Assembly: GCA_021029095.1 (NCBI GenBank)
Contig: JAJOHG010000010.1
Location: 434,001 to 498,000, forward strand
Direction: 5' to 3'
Length of the DNA: 64,000 nt
From: Phellopilus nigrolimitatus
Taxonomy: Eukaryota; Basidiomycota; Agaricomycetes; Hymenochaetales; Hymenochaetaceae
Below are positions 20,745-32,861 of this stretch, piece after piece (position 1 is the stretch's first letter; each line of letters starts with the position of its first letter). The notes below the pieces were generated by a model that worked only from the letters and a program-made list of their open reading frames with translations, searched no databases and was not told the DNA's origin. Both the position numbers and the translations under genes were made by a program.

Positions 20745-23700
20745 AGCGTAAGCCGCGAACTCTTCTATACATACCGAGCACTTTCCATACTCAGCAATTT
20801 TGTCTGTACAGATTTTCTTTCTTTCTTTCTTGAGTATCGCTTGTATGACAGTTCAATAATTGCTGCAATTGGATTCCTGCTGCTCCGCCTCGAATCGGAG
20901 CATAAATCAACTCAATTGTTCAGTGACTGGTCTGTCCAGAAGTCAACCCTTCATAATTCAATATATTTAAGCAATGCGGCGCGGATAGAGCGGATCTCGC
21001 AGTCGCGTAACGCTTCGCCATACTCGACTTTGCCGCCTGTCTGTCATGGAAGGCCGGCATCGAGTCGACAAAACTTATCGAAGAAAATTTTCGCCCCTTC
21101 TTCAAAAACCAACGGGGCTTTTTGTATGTCGCAAGTGGCTCATGGCTGCAACGCATGCGGGATGGCGGAGGATTTCCTGCTTCCTCCTGAGTGTTCGCAA
21201 AATCGTGGCTGATTGAATTGAAGCAGGTTTATCCACTGGATTGGAAGCAGGAGGCGTGGATAGCTGTGCGCGCCCTGATGGCCGGGGAACTTAGGAAGAC
21301 TTGATTCAGAAGTCAACGAATCGTCACCCTCGTTTAAATAATACTGGTGTGAGACTTTGCGCTTCTCGAGGTTCCTGAAAATTTTCATCTGACGTCACGT
21401 AGGAATCAGCGCCTAGCTCTCTGTTCTCACCGATTTGTGGGACAATGAATCGTCAACATGTAGATCTTGGGACATATCGCCATCTATTTACGGAAACGTG
21501 GGCCGGTGATTGCCACGCTCGCAAGCTCTTGCCATCTTTCGCCAGTAAACTATCAAAATCACTTTGAAATCTATGCACTAAACTTCCTAGATTCGTCCAT
21601 GGGGTCATTTTACACGATTGGCTTGCCCATCTGTGACGAACTTTGAGCTCATACCGCATACATTTTGTAACACATTCAGGACCTAAATGACTTTCAAACA
21701 TCTTCCTCCCCCTCGCGCACTGCATGATCGCTCTATCTGTATCATTGACACCACTTAATTTCAGCATTTACGCCCAGCTCTCATTTTTATTTACTCGATA
21801 TAAGGGGCATATCTCCGTGAGTCCTTTTTTTCCTTTCCCTTCTTGCCTTACCTTACGCGTGCCAGGAGCGCTCGGGCACACACACACACCAATGCATCTA
21901 GGAGACGCGTCGATTGCACGTGCAACATCACGTGCGGACAACAACCGACCAGTTTCTCGTTCAAAAGCATTCAACTTCTGAACCAGTTTCTCAACACGCT
22001 CCTTGTTTTGTCTCTGATCACAGAAAAGACAAACAAATACTGACCTGGCGACGAGGCCCGGGAATCTTACTAAAATTTGAACACCGCACTGCTTCTAGTC
22101 AATTCTGCAAGCACCCCGGACCGTGACCGGGCGTCCTTTTTCACTTCCCTACGAACGCATGCGTGTGATATTCAGCTCTTCAGACATAATACCAGACGTA
22201 TCAGCAGCTGTAAGCGTGGCTCTATATCTTCTCAGGTGTTTTACTCACACTATGTGTGCTGGTGGGAGTCGTGGCCTGCATCACACATTCGCAGTGATAA
22301 AGTCCGATGGGGTTACAGGACAAAAAGCGTCTTAAGCATGCACTCCCGGCGCCCTCGTGCATCAAGCTTCGCTCTGTACGTTTTCCATCAGTTCACCGCG
22401 CACAACCAATGCTGATGTTAGACATTTGATATACAAACAACTACACCTGCCGGTGGTCGGGAAATCAAATACGAGATTGAGAAAAACGTTCAGCGGCGCA
22501 CCGCTTCACCCTTTTGGCTATGCCGGCACCAAGGACTGTAATAATGAGCCCAGGCTGGGAGGATGAAAGATAAAATGCCGATTCGTACCGGACTTCCTAA
22601 CATCTGCAGGCGCTTGATCAGGGAAAGGAAAAAGCATTTTCAAACCCATATGCAAATGGCTGACTAGCGTTGAGCCGCCACGGACTTGATATCTGTGATG
22701 CTTTTATTGCACTCACGGCTCACGGATGATGCCTGTTATATGTCCCGGATGCTTGCAAAGAAAAATCTAAAGACCTGCAGTCAACCTCTTTCTTTCTTTA
22801 GCTATCCTCTGAGCGCCGCTTATCCGTCTCCAAGGCCGTCGAAATATGGGTGCCAGTGTGAGCCACCGAAATATCCAGCTCATCCCTTATTGACTCCCCT
22901 TAAGTAATCAATCTATGCTAGCCTTTCCGAAGTTCCATAAAGAGTTGCAACTCTGCACTGAGTGGCTAAATGGTGTTTTCTCTTTGAATGGAATTTCATA
23001 CCCACTAAATCAAATTTCTACCCGCCTCAGACAGCGCCAAACAAAGCCAGTTCCCAGAGCACCTCCCATTCTAGCTTGTGAACTTCCAAAAGACACAAGA
23101 AAGGCAGTTATTGATGGGCTGCGCTTCGAACCCCTACACGACCTGAACTCGACTGTTCGCTTAATTTCGAGGGATCTGAAGCCAAAGGGCCAATCCAAAG
23201 CTAAAGCATGAACTATATCTCACGGGCGACAACCCCGGACGACCATAAGAGGCTTCGATTTCTGGCGAGCATCAAGGGCCAAGACAAAGCAGACTAGTGA
23301 CGAATACCGAGTTCTTCCGAATTGATTACAAGCTTTGTTCTGGTCCCGATACATATGGTCATATTCTAGGCTCTACAAGACTTCAAGCTTAAGGGGTTCG
23401 GTCATTATTAGGCCTGCCTGTATAGTGTGCGATCAACTGTACGAACGGCGTTTTGATGATCGTGTAGGGTACGCGACAGCCCTTACACCTTCTATATTAT
23501 GTCAACGGAGGCTCATTAATTCACGAGCATTTTAGGCGTTAGGCTTTCGCGAATGCGGGTCGCTTGTGCGTAAACAAGCAAGTAATCGATTGTGGATTGT
23601 GAAAATTGAACAATGCGACCTCCCTGCCTCTTTGCCTTTCGGGGCGACATTCATAGACAAGCAAGCACTCAGTGATGTTTCCCGCTTTTTAAAGATTTTT

Positions 23701-26700
23701 CAAGTCTTTGTCCTCGAGGAAGGAAGGGTAGTCGAGCCCGCCGAGGGCTGTATCACTTTGTCCAGATCACACACCCACGCGTTAAGCACGATCCTAGCCG
23801 ACTTTTCGCAGAAGTTTTATCAAGTGCAAAGACGGAGCAAAGACCACGAACCCGCTATGCACGCGACAGCAGCGCGTCGACATGCTCTCGACACCCATCT
23901 GACTTCTACAAACTTGAATCTCAAAAGAAGCATGTATGGGCACATCTGTCCATAAGCAGCACATCCAAAATGTGCAGAAAGAGGACGCCAATCTGAAAGG
24001 AAAGAAAAAAACCGGTCATCGGTGCTTCCCGTAAAACGCAAAGTGGCACGATCGATACACTGCACAGCAAATCTTGGTATAATCGGACAGAATGGGACGC
24101 ACGAGGACAGGTCCCCTTTGACCATTCGGCACTTTGTTCTGTTGCACAAGCTAAGCTCCCGGGGGACGGCGCGGCGGCGATCGGCTTGTTTTTTTTCCTT
24201 ACCGCAGAAACCCTCATATGGAATGGCTCAGTTGTTGAAAGAGCTGCGTCTTGATAAGCAGTGATGGGAACACTCTTTGTACAATATAGAGAAGGAAGCT
24301 TACAGTTTCGAAGCCGTGAAAGACTCGAGAAAACGATATTGGCTATCAGCTTGCCAGCACCGTGCATTTGGAGTATCGAAGACAATTGCTATGGAGTTGG
24401 AGTCAGGAGGAACTCGGCAGAAGACTATAAAAGATTGTTGTATAGATAGAAACCCATGTTCCCAATTGAGTCTCACGAAACGGGAGCTCTGAGTCTAAGA
24501 GATAGCTGGTAGTCTGACTAAGAGAATATGCAATGGTGCCAGGCCGTTGCTTCTCTGGATTTTTTAGGACACAAGTGGAAGAGCCACTGGTGGGACAATC
24601 TCCCAGGTCAAACTGGTGACCAGTAGGGACTCTGCAAATCGTCAAGAAGGTTCTGAGATCCGGTCGGCTTGCTATCTAAGTTGAGGGAGCATCAGAGTTC
24701 AGGTGCGATGGAGTCAAAAATGGCTGAGTGGGACTTGATGAAGAAGAGCTGACGGCTGAAAGCACGAGCATAGACTCATTGCAATCGCGAGCATACCAAT
24801 GCTGGATGGGCACAGACGCAAGCGCACCCAAGCCGTACGAAGCACGAAGGCTGTTTGCCTCTACCTCCTCTTTCTGGCAATAATCAGAAATTCTGGCCAA
24901 GATGACCAGGTAGGTTCGAGGCAGAACAAATACACGGCTTCGCGTCGCTTTCTGCTGCGATCTGCCGGAACAGTTGACCAAAACGATTCGCACTCATCAC
25001 CTGATCAGCCTGGTATGGATATCTCTAGAGGCGAAGAGGGTATTGCCAACAGCGGAGCAGCATCGAAGAGGTCTGTGGCCTGTGGCCAGTGTAGGCTAGG
25101 AATGGACGGCAACTCTGATAACGGGTGCACACGGGCGCTCAACAGTCCACACAGGAGGCTGCGATACTGCAGTGCACAGTCAGTTGCGCGAACGCGTTCT
25201 TCCCCAGTCAGCTGCGCCGATCAAGAACGTAGGGGTGACTGTCGATAGCTGCGATCCGATAACAGAGAACGCCCTCAATTTATTGACAACGGTTGATAAG
25301 TCCGAAACAGCTGTGGACTGCGAGACTCCCAAGGGAGGAAACCAAGGTCAGAATGGCCGCAGGATCGCGATTGCATTTCGCGTTCCATAGACGTTTGATT
25401 TGGAGCTGTTCCGCTTACACGCGGAGCCAGAAATGAAGCGCACTCGCAGCACACCTCGGGAGTCTGAACTGTCGAAGCGTGATATGAAGACAGGACGCGC
25501 TAAGCTGCAGGAGAGAGCAGCCTGAACAGTCTTTAATTTTGCTTTAGCTCCAGGGACTCCTTCTCTGATTCTCTGGGGTTTTATTATAATTACTAGCAAG
25601 TTAAGTGCGCGATCAGTCTACTATTTCCCTTTCAGCGATCGTGCAGATAAACCAGGCCCCGCAAGGACGGAGAAGAAGCTACGAGCAATCCGAAGAATCG
25701 TCCCCAGGACTTGAACACATGTATGTAGTTCCATCGCGGTCTCGAGTCGAGATTTCACGCAAGATTGAGTTGCGTTTGGAGTCGAACCACGGTCGTCGTC
25801 GGCGGTCAAACCGTCAAAGGGGCTGTGCGCAGGACGATCATTCCCATGGTGGTGGCGCAGCAACTCAGCAGCTGCTCATTCCGAATTCGCCGCCGCGTTG
25901 CTATCTCAATTACAACTAGCACACACACACAGGTGTATGTGTACGTATCACAGACTGCCCAGCCTACCCCTGATCTTCAAGAAGCATGCAAGTATATATT
26001 ACGGCGGGGTAGAACTCCTGCACATGCCCGAGAACACCGTTTGGATCGCCCCCTACTATAAGCTCTCAGCCCTTATCGAGTGTATTTGCTCCCAGCAACT
26101 GACCGTCCAGCTGATTAGTGGCTATAGCCACGGATACCACAGCTGACAAGCGTATCAAGACAGCCTGTACATACACAAGCGCGCGCCGCCTCCATGATCC
26201 AAGTCGTCGGAGGTTCCATCATGATCACGATTCATCCTGGTGCTATCGTGCATGGAGCTGCTTCCCAACTGGTTTCCGGTTCTCCGCCGGAGATGACTCT
26301 GCTATAACAGGATCGGAAGGCGCTGGGGGCCCCTTTCCTGAGCCGGGACGGGATCAAAAATGGTTCCTGTCACGCAGGCGCCTCTGCGGACCCACAAGTG
26401 CAGTCAGCCAGTCAGTCAGTTCCAACCCAGATCTGGAGGCGAGATAAACGCGGATACGCAGATAGACGCGGATAAATTATGCGGTGCTGCGTGTTGCCAG
26501 TAGTCTCCACGTCTGAGCGTTCCGAAGCACAGAAGCGGGCACAAGCCGGCGAAAGAACTGCGCACTCGCGGCCGAACACCGAGGATCTTGTCTGCGGCGA
26601 TTCGACTGAGGCGATGGACATAACAGGTCCGAGTCTTTTCTGTACTGCTGATGCGCGCGCTTTATCAAGTTTTTGCAGGTTACTAGTAAGCAGGATGCTG

Positions 26701-26750
26701 TGCTGTCTCAGCATATTCATCTTCTTTACTGTGATTGCAAAAAAGTAGCT
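20745..26750. other. 6-kb gene-poor region
   Basis: No open frame here resembles a known family. The longest candidate with a plausible protein-like C-terminus is 22915-23211 (plus, about 98 codons, basic end), but nothing supports expression. A (TTTC)n run lies at 20814-20831 and a (CA)6 run at 25919-25930. Confidence 0.45.
20814..20831. repeat. (TTTC)n microsatellite
   Basis: Four and a half TTTC units just downstream of RIT1. Confidence 0.9.
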
Positions 26751-27079
26751 TAATTAGAAACACCTTATTGGAGAAGGAGAAAAAGAAAAAAAACCCCCGC
26801 GGTTCTTCACCTCCCTTCCAAGCACAGGCGAACTCCACATCGGGATCGCCTCCCGATGGCGTCTTTCCGTCTTCCGTCTTTCCGTCTCTGAAAACTTCTT
26901 GACATGTGGTCGGGGGGTCGCAACGGACCTGCGGAACCGAGCGGCCAAGCCAGCTTCGAGTAAACTTTGTGCCTTCCTCAATATATGCGACGCGTCCTCC
27001 GACATCAGAGGAGGCTGCTGCCTGCCGCCAGAAAGAAACGACCGGCCGGCCTTTGCTTCCAGTCAGCTCAGCTCAGCTC

Positions 27080-27087
27080 TATAAAAG
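27080..27087 (+). promoter_or_regulatory. Candidate TATA box without an assigned gene
   Basis: TATAAAAG follows a short AGCTC repeat (CAGCTCAGCTCAGCTC) and precedes GC-rich sequence, the look of a fungal core promoter. No coding gene downstream could be recognised, so it may be fortuitous or drive a non-coding RNA. Confidence 0.25.
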
Positions 27088-30000
27088 CCATCGGCTGCAC
27101 GCCCCCGACCACGCGTCGTGCGCGAGGAACGCCAGAAGCGTGCAGACGCGTGAGTTCCCGTTGGGAAAGAGCCTGCAGCGAGCGCGCTTGCTAGCCTGCC
27201 GGGACATTAGAGAAGAAAGAAGACCGCGCAAGAAGACCGCAATTGAGGAAGAAAAAACGCGCGCCGCCGCCACAGTTGGCTTGGAACGCGAAGCCGTTGC
27301 CTGATCCCCTGCGAGACGTCCGTCCGTCCGTCCGTAAACAATCACGTCACACATCTGCAGCAAACGCGAGTTCTCGGTCCCTGGGTTAGCGGAGCAGCTG
27401 CGGCATTTCGTCATTACATGTACATTGCTCACTTCCAGCCCGTGGTCTGGTTTGGCTAGCGCCGGAAGCCAATGAAATGCTGTGCGGTTCCTGACGCACA
27501 TACAGCCCACGCACGCACTACGTATACAGGGCGGCGGCGTATGAGCGGCCAGGGCTCCAGCACGCACGCGGGGGGTGGTTCTCGCTTTCAAGGCGAACGC
27601 AAAGCGTCGAGGAGGGGCTGCAGAGCGGAAATAGAACGCGCACCGTGAAACGCAGGCTGTTGATGGCGCGCGCGAAAGAAGACTGGGAATATTGTGATTG
27701 TGAGGCGATATCGAGCTTCCGCCCGCACACCTTCTTTGCATCAGGAATCGAGGGCCAGCCGGCGCAGTGGGATCGCAAAAAAAAAGCCACAAGAAAGAGA
27801 AGATGATATCAGTCTTTTTCTTCTTGTAAGTGTACCGGTATTCACAGCAACACGCGTCTGGCGCCGTCCGTTTTCTGTCGCGTCCCGTCCTGGGTCAGTA
27901 TACTGCAAACACCATTATACATGTACATGCTACGCCCCGCGCCGGCGTTCTGCGGAAAAGTCAGTCGGGCAGCAGAGCGCAGCAAGACTTTCGATTTCCA
28001 ATGCGAGACAAAAACAGAGGCAAGACCGTGACCGCGTCCAGACCGCCCTCGCACAAGTGGCTCCGTATAAATAAGTATTCGGCGCAGGGGAGCGCGGGCG
28101 TAGACAGAGACAGTAGTGCGGGTGCGGGTGCGGTGCGGTTCTCCCGGACCTGTGCGGAATTAGCAATAGAGAGCCGCCACGCCAGAGAGGGCCTGCGACG
28201 CGCGTTGCCGGATGCTTGCTTGTCAGGTCGTTTCGCCGTCGTCATACACAACACCCGCAGATCAATTATTAATTGTGTCTTTTGAGGATGAGGACGCGCG
28301 CGTGTGCGAACGCCGAGGACTTTAGCTGATAGGAATCGCAGAAGGCTCGCTTGCGTGGGCGCTGGGCGGGGAGTGGAGGAAGAGCTGTCCGGCGTGCACC
28401 AGCTGCATATATTGTAGAAGATATCATATATCGTAGAAGCTCTTGGAACGGATGTGCGCAGCGCAAACGCACACGGGCGTGCAACTCGACGCCGTGCACA
28501 GGCCTCGGTCTGATCACGGAAGACGCCTTGCGTCGAGAGTACATGTACATGTACACCAGGGCTGCGCTGCGGCGAGCCTAGGGCCAGATAATGCGAGGGA
28601 CGCGTACCAGGCAGGCCACGTGGATGCGAGTAATCACGCGTTGTTTTGGGCGACGAAAAGGCTGTCTGTCGATCGAGCGAGACTGTCGCAAAATCGTAGT
28701 GAATAGGAAGCCAGCCACAACGCCGTCGACAATAGGGCGGACCTGATAGGCACCAAGCCTGCCGGTGCGGTTGATGCGCGATGTGGGCCTCGTCTGGGCA
28801 GGTATTGTATGCGTGCGAGCGCGACAAACGAGACGGTCTGTTCGCCTGCTCGATCCCACCGGGCCTCGCAGTGGACTGAATTGAGCGAGGAAGTCCGCGA
28901 TCAGGATGCTGATCGCTGTTAGTTCGTTCGAATTTTTCGCGCACGTCTGAGCATAGAAGGGCGCACGTACGTACTTATTGCAGCATCGTGTACATACATA
29001 TATGTAGTACGTGACAGGAATGCATCAGAAAAAATCCTGGCCGTCGGGGCCGCACGCTTCGAATCTACTGTATAAGACGTGATTTGGGCACAAGTCGAGT
29101 ACTTACGTGTAGTAAGTAAAGTACGTTATATACTGTAAGTAACGTAAATCGATCGAAATAAGCAGCAGCGCTCGCGGAGGCGACGGCCTCGACCTCCTTG
29201 ATATTTGAATATTTGAATATGTGGATAATTAGCGCCGAGGGCATCATCAGAGGTGGTAAGTAAAGTGTAGGTGATGATACGGTTCTGCCGCATCATATAA
29301 ATCAGTCGCGGCTCTTGCCTCCACGCAAAAAGACCTGGTCGATGCCATGTTGCACGGGCGGGCGTCGACTCTTATACCGGGGATTCGTTCCATGCAGCAC
29401 AATAAACAACTCACCAAAAGGGCTATAAGAAAACGCGGCTCCGCGTGCGCTCGCGCACGCGGCACCGACCGCCCGTCGACTAAGCAGCTGCGCGCTGTGC
29501 AAATACGGCATACGTTGCATGCCAGCGCATGCACACTGCACAGGGGCGGGCACGCAAGAAAGAGCCGCTGTCCCATATGCGGATTCTGATCGCGCGCAAG
29601 TAATTGGCATGGCACCGGCACATATACTGTTACCACTGTATCTTAATTCCTATGTCGCAGGCAGCCGCTTTGGGGCGCCCCTCCGGGGCTAGCTGCAGCG
29701 GGCGACGTCGCTTGTAAGCGTATCGGCAGGCACCGCACCGCTCTGCGCGAGCCGGCCGATCCTGGCCGGGTCAGGACTGCTGCTGGATACGTATGTATGC
29801 ATGCGATGGGCTGACTTTATCGCGATAGGGATAGGGCAGGCGCGGGCGAATGGCCTGCGCGCGGGTCCGGAAAGGAGATAGATATAGATGTCGATGGTAG
29901 ATATGCAGATATAGAAAAGAAAAAGGAGACAATGGATGATCGCTGTGCGGCGATCGCGCGTTCGCGCTTACGCGGAGAACAACAACAACAGCGGCGGCAG

Positions 30001-31349
30001 CGCCGGCGGCGGCTGCAGTCTCAGAAGTCAGAACAACGCCTGCCTCGTTCGATCTCCTCTTTTAAAAGAAAGTCTTCTTCCGTGCCCTTCGCCGCCCGCG
30101 TGACGCGCTCCTGTGGCCTGCGCACACGACTCGCGGATCGCAAGCCCCGAACCCGGGTCGCGCAAAAAAGCGCACTCCACTGTACAGTACATGTACACCG
30201 CCGCGCCAGCTCCGTATGGACGCGCTCCACCGCACAAGTCAAGTCATCGACACATATATGCACGGGCCCCTGGGCCTCTGCCCTCATCACCATCACCATC
30301 ATCATCACCATATGCTGATCCCGAGGCAGCGATGGTGGTAGTGGCGGTGGCGGCGGTGGCGGACAGACAGCCGTCCCACCGCGCAGATCTTCCAGCATAT
30401 GCGTACTATGATTTCTGAATCACGATGGACGCCCCAGCCACTTCCCCCATCCAGCGCTCGCCCTCGCATCCCGATTTTGTTTTTAAAAAAGTAGAAAGAA
30501 AGAAAAAAACTCGGATGCCGAGCACGTGCCCCGCGCCGCGCACCGAGAGTCACACCGAATCCGGAGTGGCCTGCAGCGAGCGAAAACCGTTCTCCGCAGA
30601 ACCGCCGGCTTTGGACTCCGGGGCCCGGGTGCAGCCACGGCAAGGCCGCCCGTCGCAGAAATTTCTCGAACGGGGTGGAGGCACAGAATTAGGTACTAGA
30701 ATCATCATTTCAGAACAATAAAAACGCAAAGAAAAGGGGAATCTCGCCTGCTTTTTTTCTCGAACGGTTTTAGCGCGCCTGACGACGACGAACGACGGAC
30801 GACGTAAGTACATGTAAGTAGCGCCGGCCACATTTACAGTCATCCTTCTACCAAGTATGTAGCCTCCTTCCCTCGAACTCCCACAACAAGTCTGATCGTT
30901 TCCTTTATTTTCAGAATATACGTATAGTAGTAGTAGTACGCTAAATCACAAAACAAAGTCAGAAAAGAGGGAGAAAAAGTCGCCTATGCAGAGAGAAAGA
31001 AAAAGAAACAAGCCCGTTCGCTCTTTTTAGTATTAGATAACGTACGTACGTACATACTGCAGGACCTCGCGATACCTCGCGATGGAGGGGGAGAGCAAAA
31101 TAGTAGGGGAAGAGAAGAAGGGAGACACCAAAAAACGCAAACGCAGAGGGACGGAGGTACGTGTAATAAGAAAACGGAGGAGGGGGGCAACATAGGAATG
31201 CACGGAAGCATAAGTCGAGTCAAGCCGAGTCGGTGGCATAAGCAGGCAGGCAAGCAAGGGCGTTTTCATAGCGTACAGGGGGCGTCATAATATCATTTCG
31301 ATTTCGATTCGATTGTCAGAGAGAGAAACGGTTCGGTTGTAAGTATTCG

Positions 31350-31425
31350 TCAGGAAAAAAAAGAAAAAAAGAAAAAGAAAGGAAAAGAGAGAGAGAGAGA
31401 AGGAGAAAATAAAGAAAAGAGAGGG
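31350..31425. repeat. Homopurine tract
   Basis: About 75 bp of almost uninterrupted A and G, including a (GA)n core near 31390-31400. Such tracts can form triplex DNA and are unstable in length. Confidence 0.75.
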
Positions 31426-32616
31426 ACGCGGGAGGTATGGGGGGGTCCGTCCGTTTGGTTGCCATAATAAGAAAAAGTGAGCGAGGAAAAAATAACGCAA
31501 ATAGGGGAAATAGGCAAAATAGAGCAAAGTAGAGGCGCGGAGCCGTATATGCGGGAAAAGATTCGTGCTGATGCGAGTGAGAGGAGAGGACGCGTGCGCA
31601 GGAGAAGCAAGCGGAAGAAAGAAAAAAGTACGTATGTATGTGCAGCGAAAAGAAAGCGGGTTTCAGTGGCAATGGGTGGGTGGCAAAAAAGAAAAAAATG
31701 CGAAAGAGCCGATAATAACGAGCTCCCAAGGGTGGGTGCGGTTGGCGGGGCGCTCCAGCTAGCCAGACTCGGACGGACGGGCGCTGCAGCAATATGCATA
31801 ATCGATTTGTTTTCGTCTCGGCGTCGAAACGAAAAAAAGAGGTAAGTAAAAAGATAAGAATGTGACATGAACGAGAAAAAAGAAAGAAAAACGAGATCCG
31901 TGAAAAAATCGAAAGAGTTAAGAACAAAAACAAAAAATGAAAGAATATTATGTACTACAACATGTACAGCAGCGCTCGGGAGAAAAAAACAAATAGGTAG
32001 GTAAGTGGCTTTTGGGTTGGGTTGAATCGGATTGGATTGGGTTGGAATATGGGCGTGCGTATGTGCGTATATGCATAATGAGAAAGAAAGAACGGGGGTG
32101 GGGGGCTCGATGGCGCGAGATGGAGATGGAGGTAAATAAGGGCGGGGGGTCGCGCGCGCGGGTGCGGGTGTGGTCAGGGGGAGCGGGGGAGCGCAGGGCG
32201 GGCTGGGCGGGATAGCATAAGGTAGGATAGAACGGGATGGGATGGGATGGATTATAAGAGCGCAAGCGTAACCAACAATCAACAATCAACGATCCGTGGA
32301 AGTGTGCATACTGATGTCCGTCCACGACAAGGCGGGGGCGCGCGCGCGCCAAAAGACAAAAAACCAGACCGAATCCGACGATTATGCGAGCCGCATCGCA
32401 TCGCAGCCCCTCCCAAAGGGCTCCAACCCCCCTCCCACTCCCACCGCGCCTCCCCTCCGCCTCCCCGCACCACACACGCCCATTACACACACAGCAGACC
32501 GCGCACCGCGGAAGGTTAAGAAAAAAAGAGAGAAATAGCGCCCATAGACATAAACACGAAAGCAATATGGAGGGGGTGACGAGTGACGTGATGGTACACG
32601 CGGGCGCACGCGCCGC

Positions 32617-32645
32617 GCAGGTTGCAGGTTGCAGGTTGCAGGTTG
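32617..32645. repeat. (GCAGGTT)4 tandem repeat
   Basis: Four copies of the 7-bp unit GCAGGTT, downstream of the cyclin stop codon. Confidence 0.9.
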
Positions 32646-32861
32646 TATGCGTACAGATATGGGTGTTAGATAGTGGCGCGGGGCCGGGCGCGGGGCGCGG
32701 GGTAAACGGGAAATGATACAGCGCAGAATACGGGCGGTCAGAAGCGGGGGCAGGGGCGGGGGCGGGGGTGGGAGCATATAAGTCAAGTCTAAATCCAGTC
32801 GTTGGCCAGTCGTTGGCCGGTCGGGGCAGGGAAAAACGAAGAGAGAGCGGAACGAGGGAAA

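Larger units (their letters stand above)
26751..32861. other. GC-rich, simple-repeat-rich non-coding domain, left of the cyclin
   Basis: Composition changes sharply from about 26.8 kb: CG-rich sequence alternates with homopurine runs, short tandem repeats and TACATGTA/ACGTACGT palindromes. Many overlapping open frames exist on both strands, as expected from GC-rich low-complexity DNA, and none shows a protein family motif. Notable repeats are (CGTC)n at 27318-27335 and ACGTACGTACGTAC at 31040-31053. It may hold the cyclin's 3' UTR or non-coding transcripts. Confidence 0.5.

Noticed and set aside
22915..23211. 98-codon open frame with a plausible basic C-terminus
   Set aside because: No family resemblance, no supporting upstream exon and length within chance for the region.
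25760..25860. GGAGTCGAACC resembling a minus-strand tRNA B box
   Set aside because: The complement lacks a paired T-stem and acceptor stem, and no anticodon arm could be drawn.
27079..27792. 237-codon minus-strand open frame in the GC-rich domain
   Set aside because: Composition-driven, overlapping open frames on both strands, no family motif and no introns of the local type.
31350..32285. 311-codon minus-strand open frame rich in Phe, Leu and Ser
   Set aside because: It is the translation of the homopurine tract and neighbouring low-complexity DNA, not a membrane protein.
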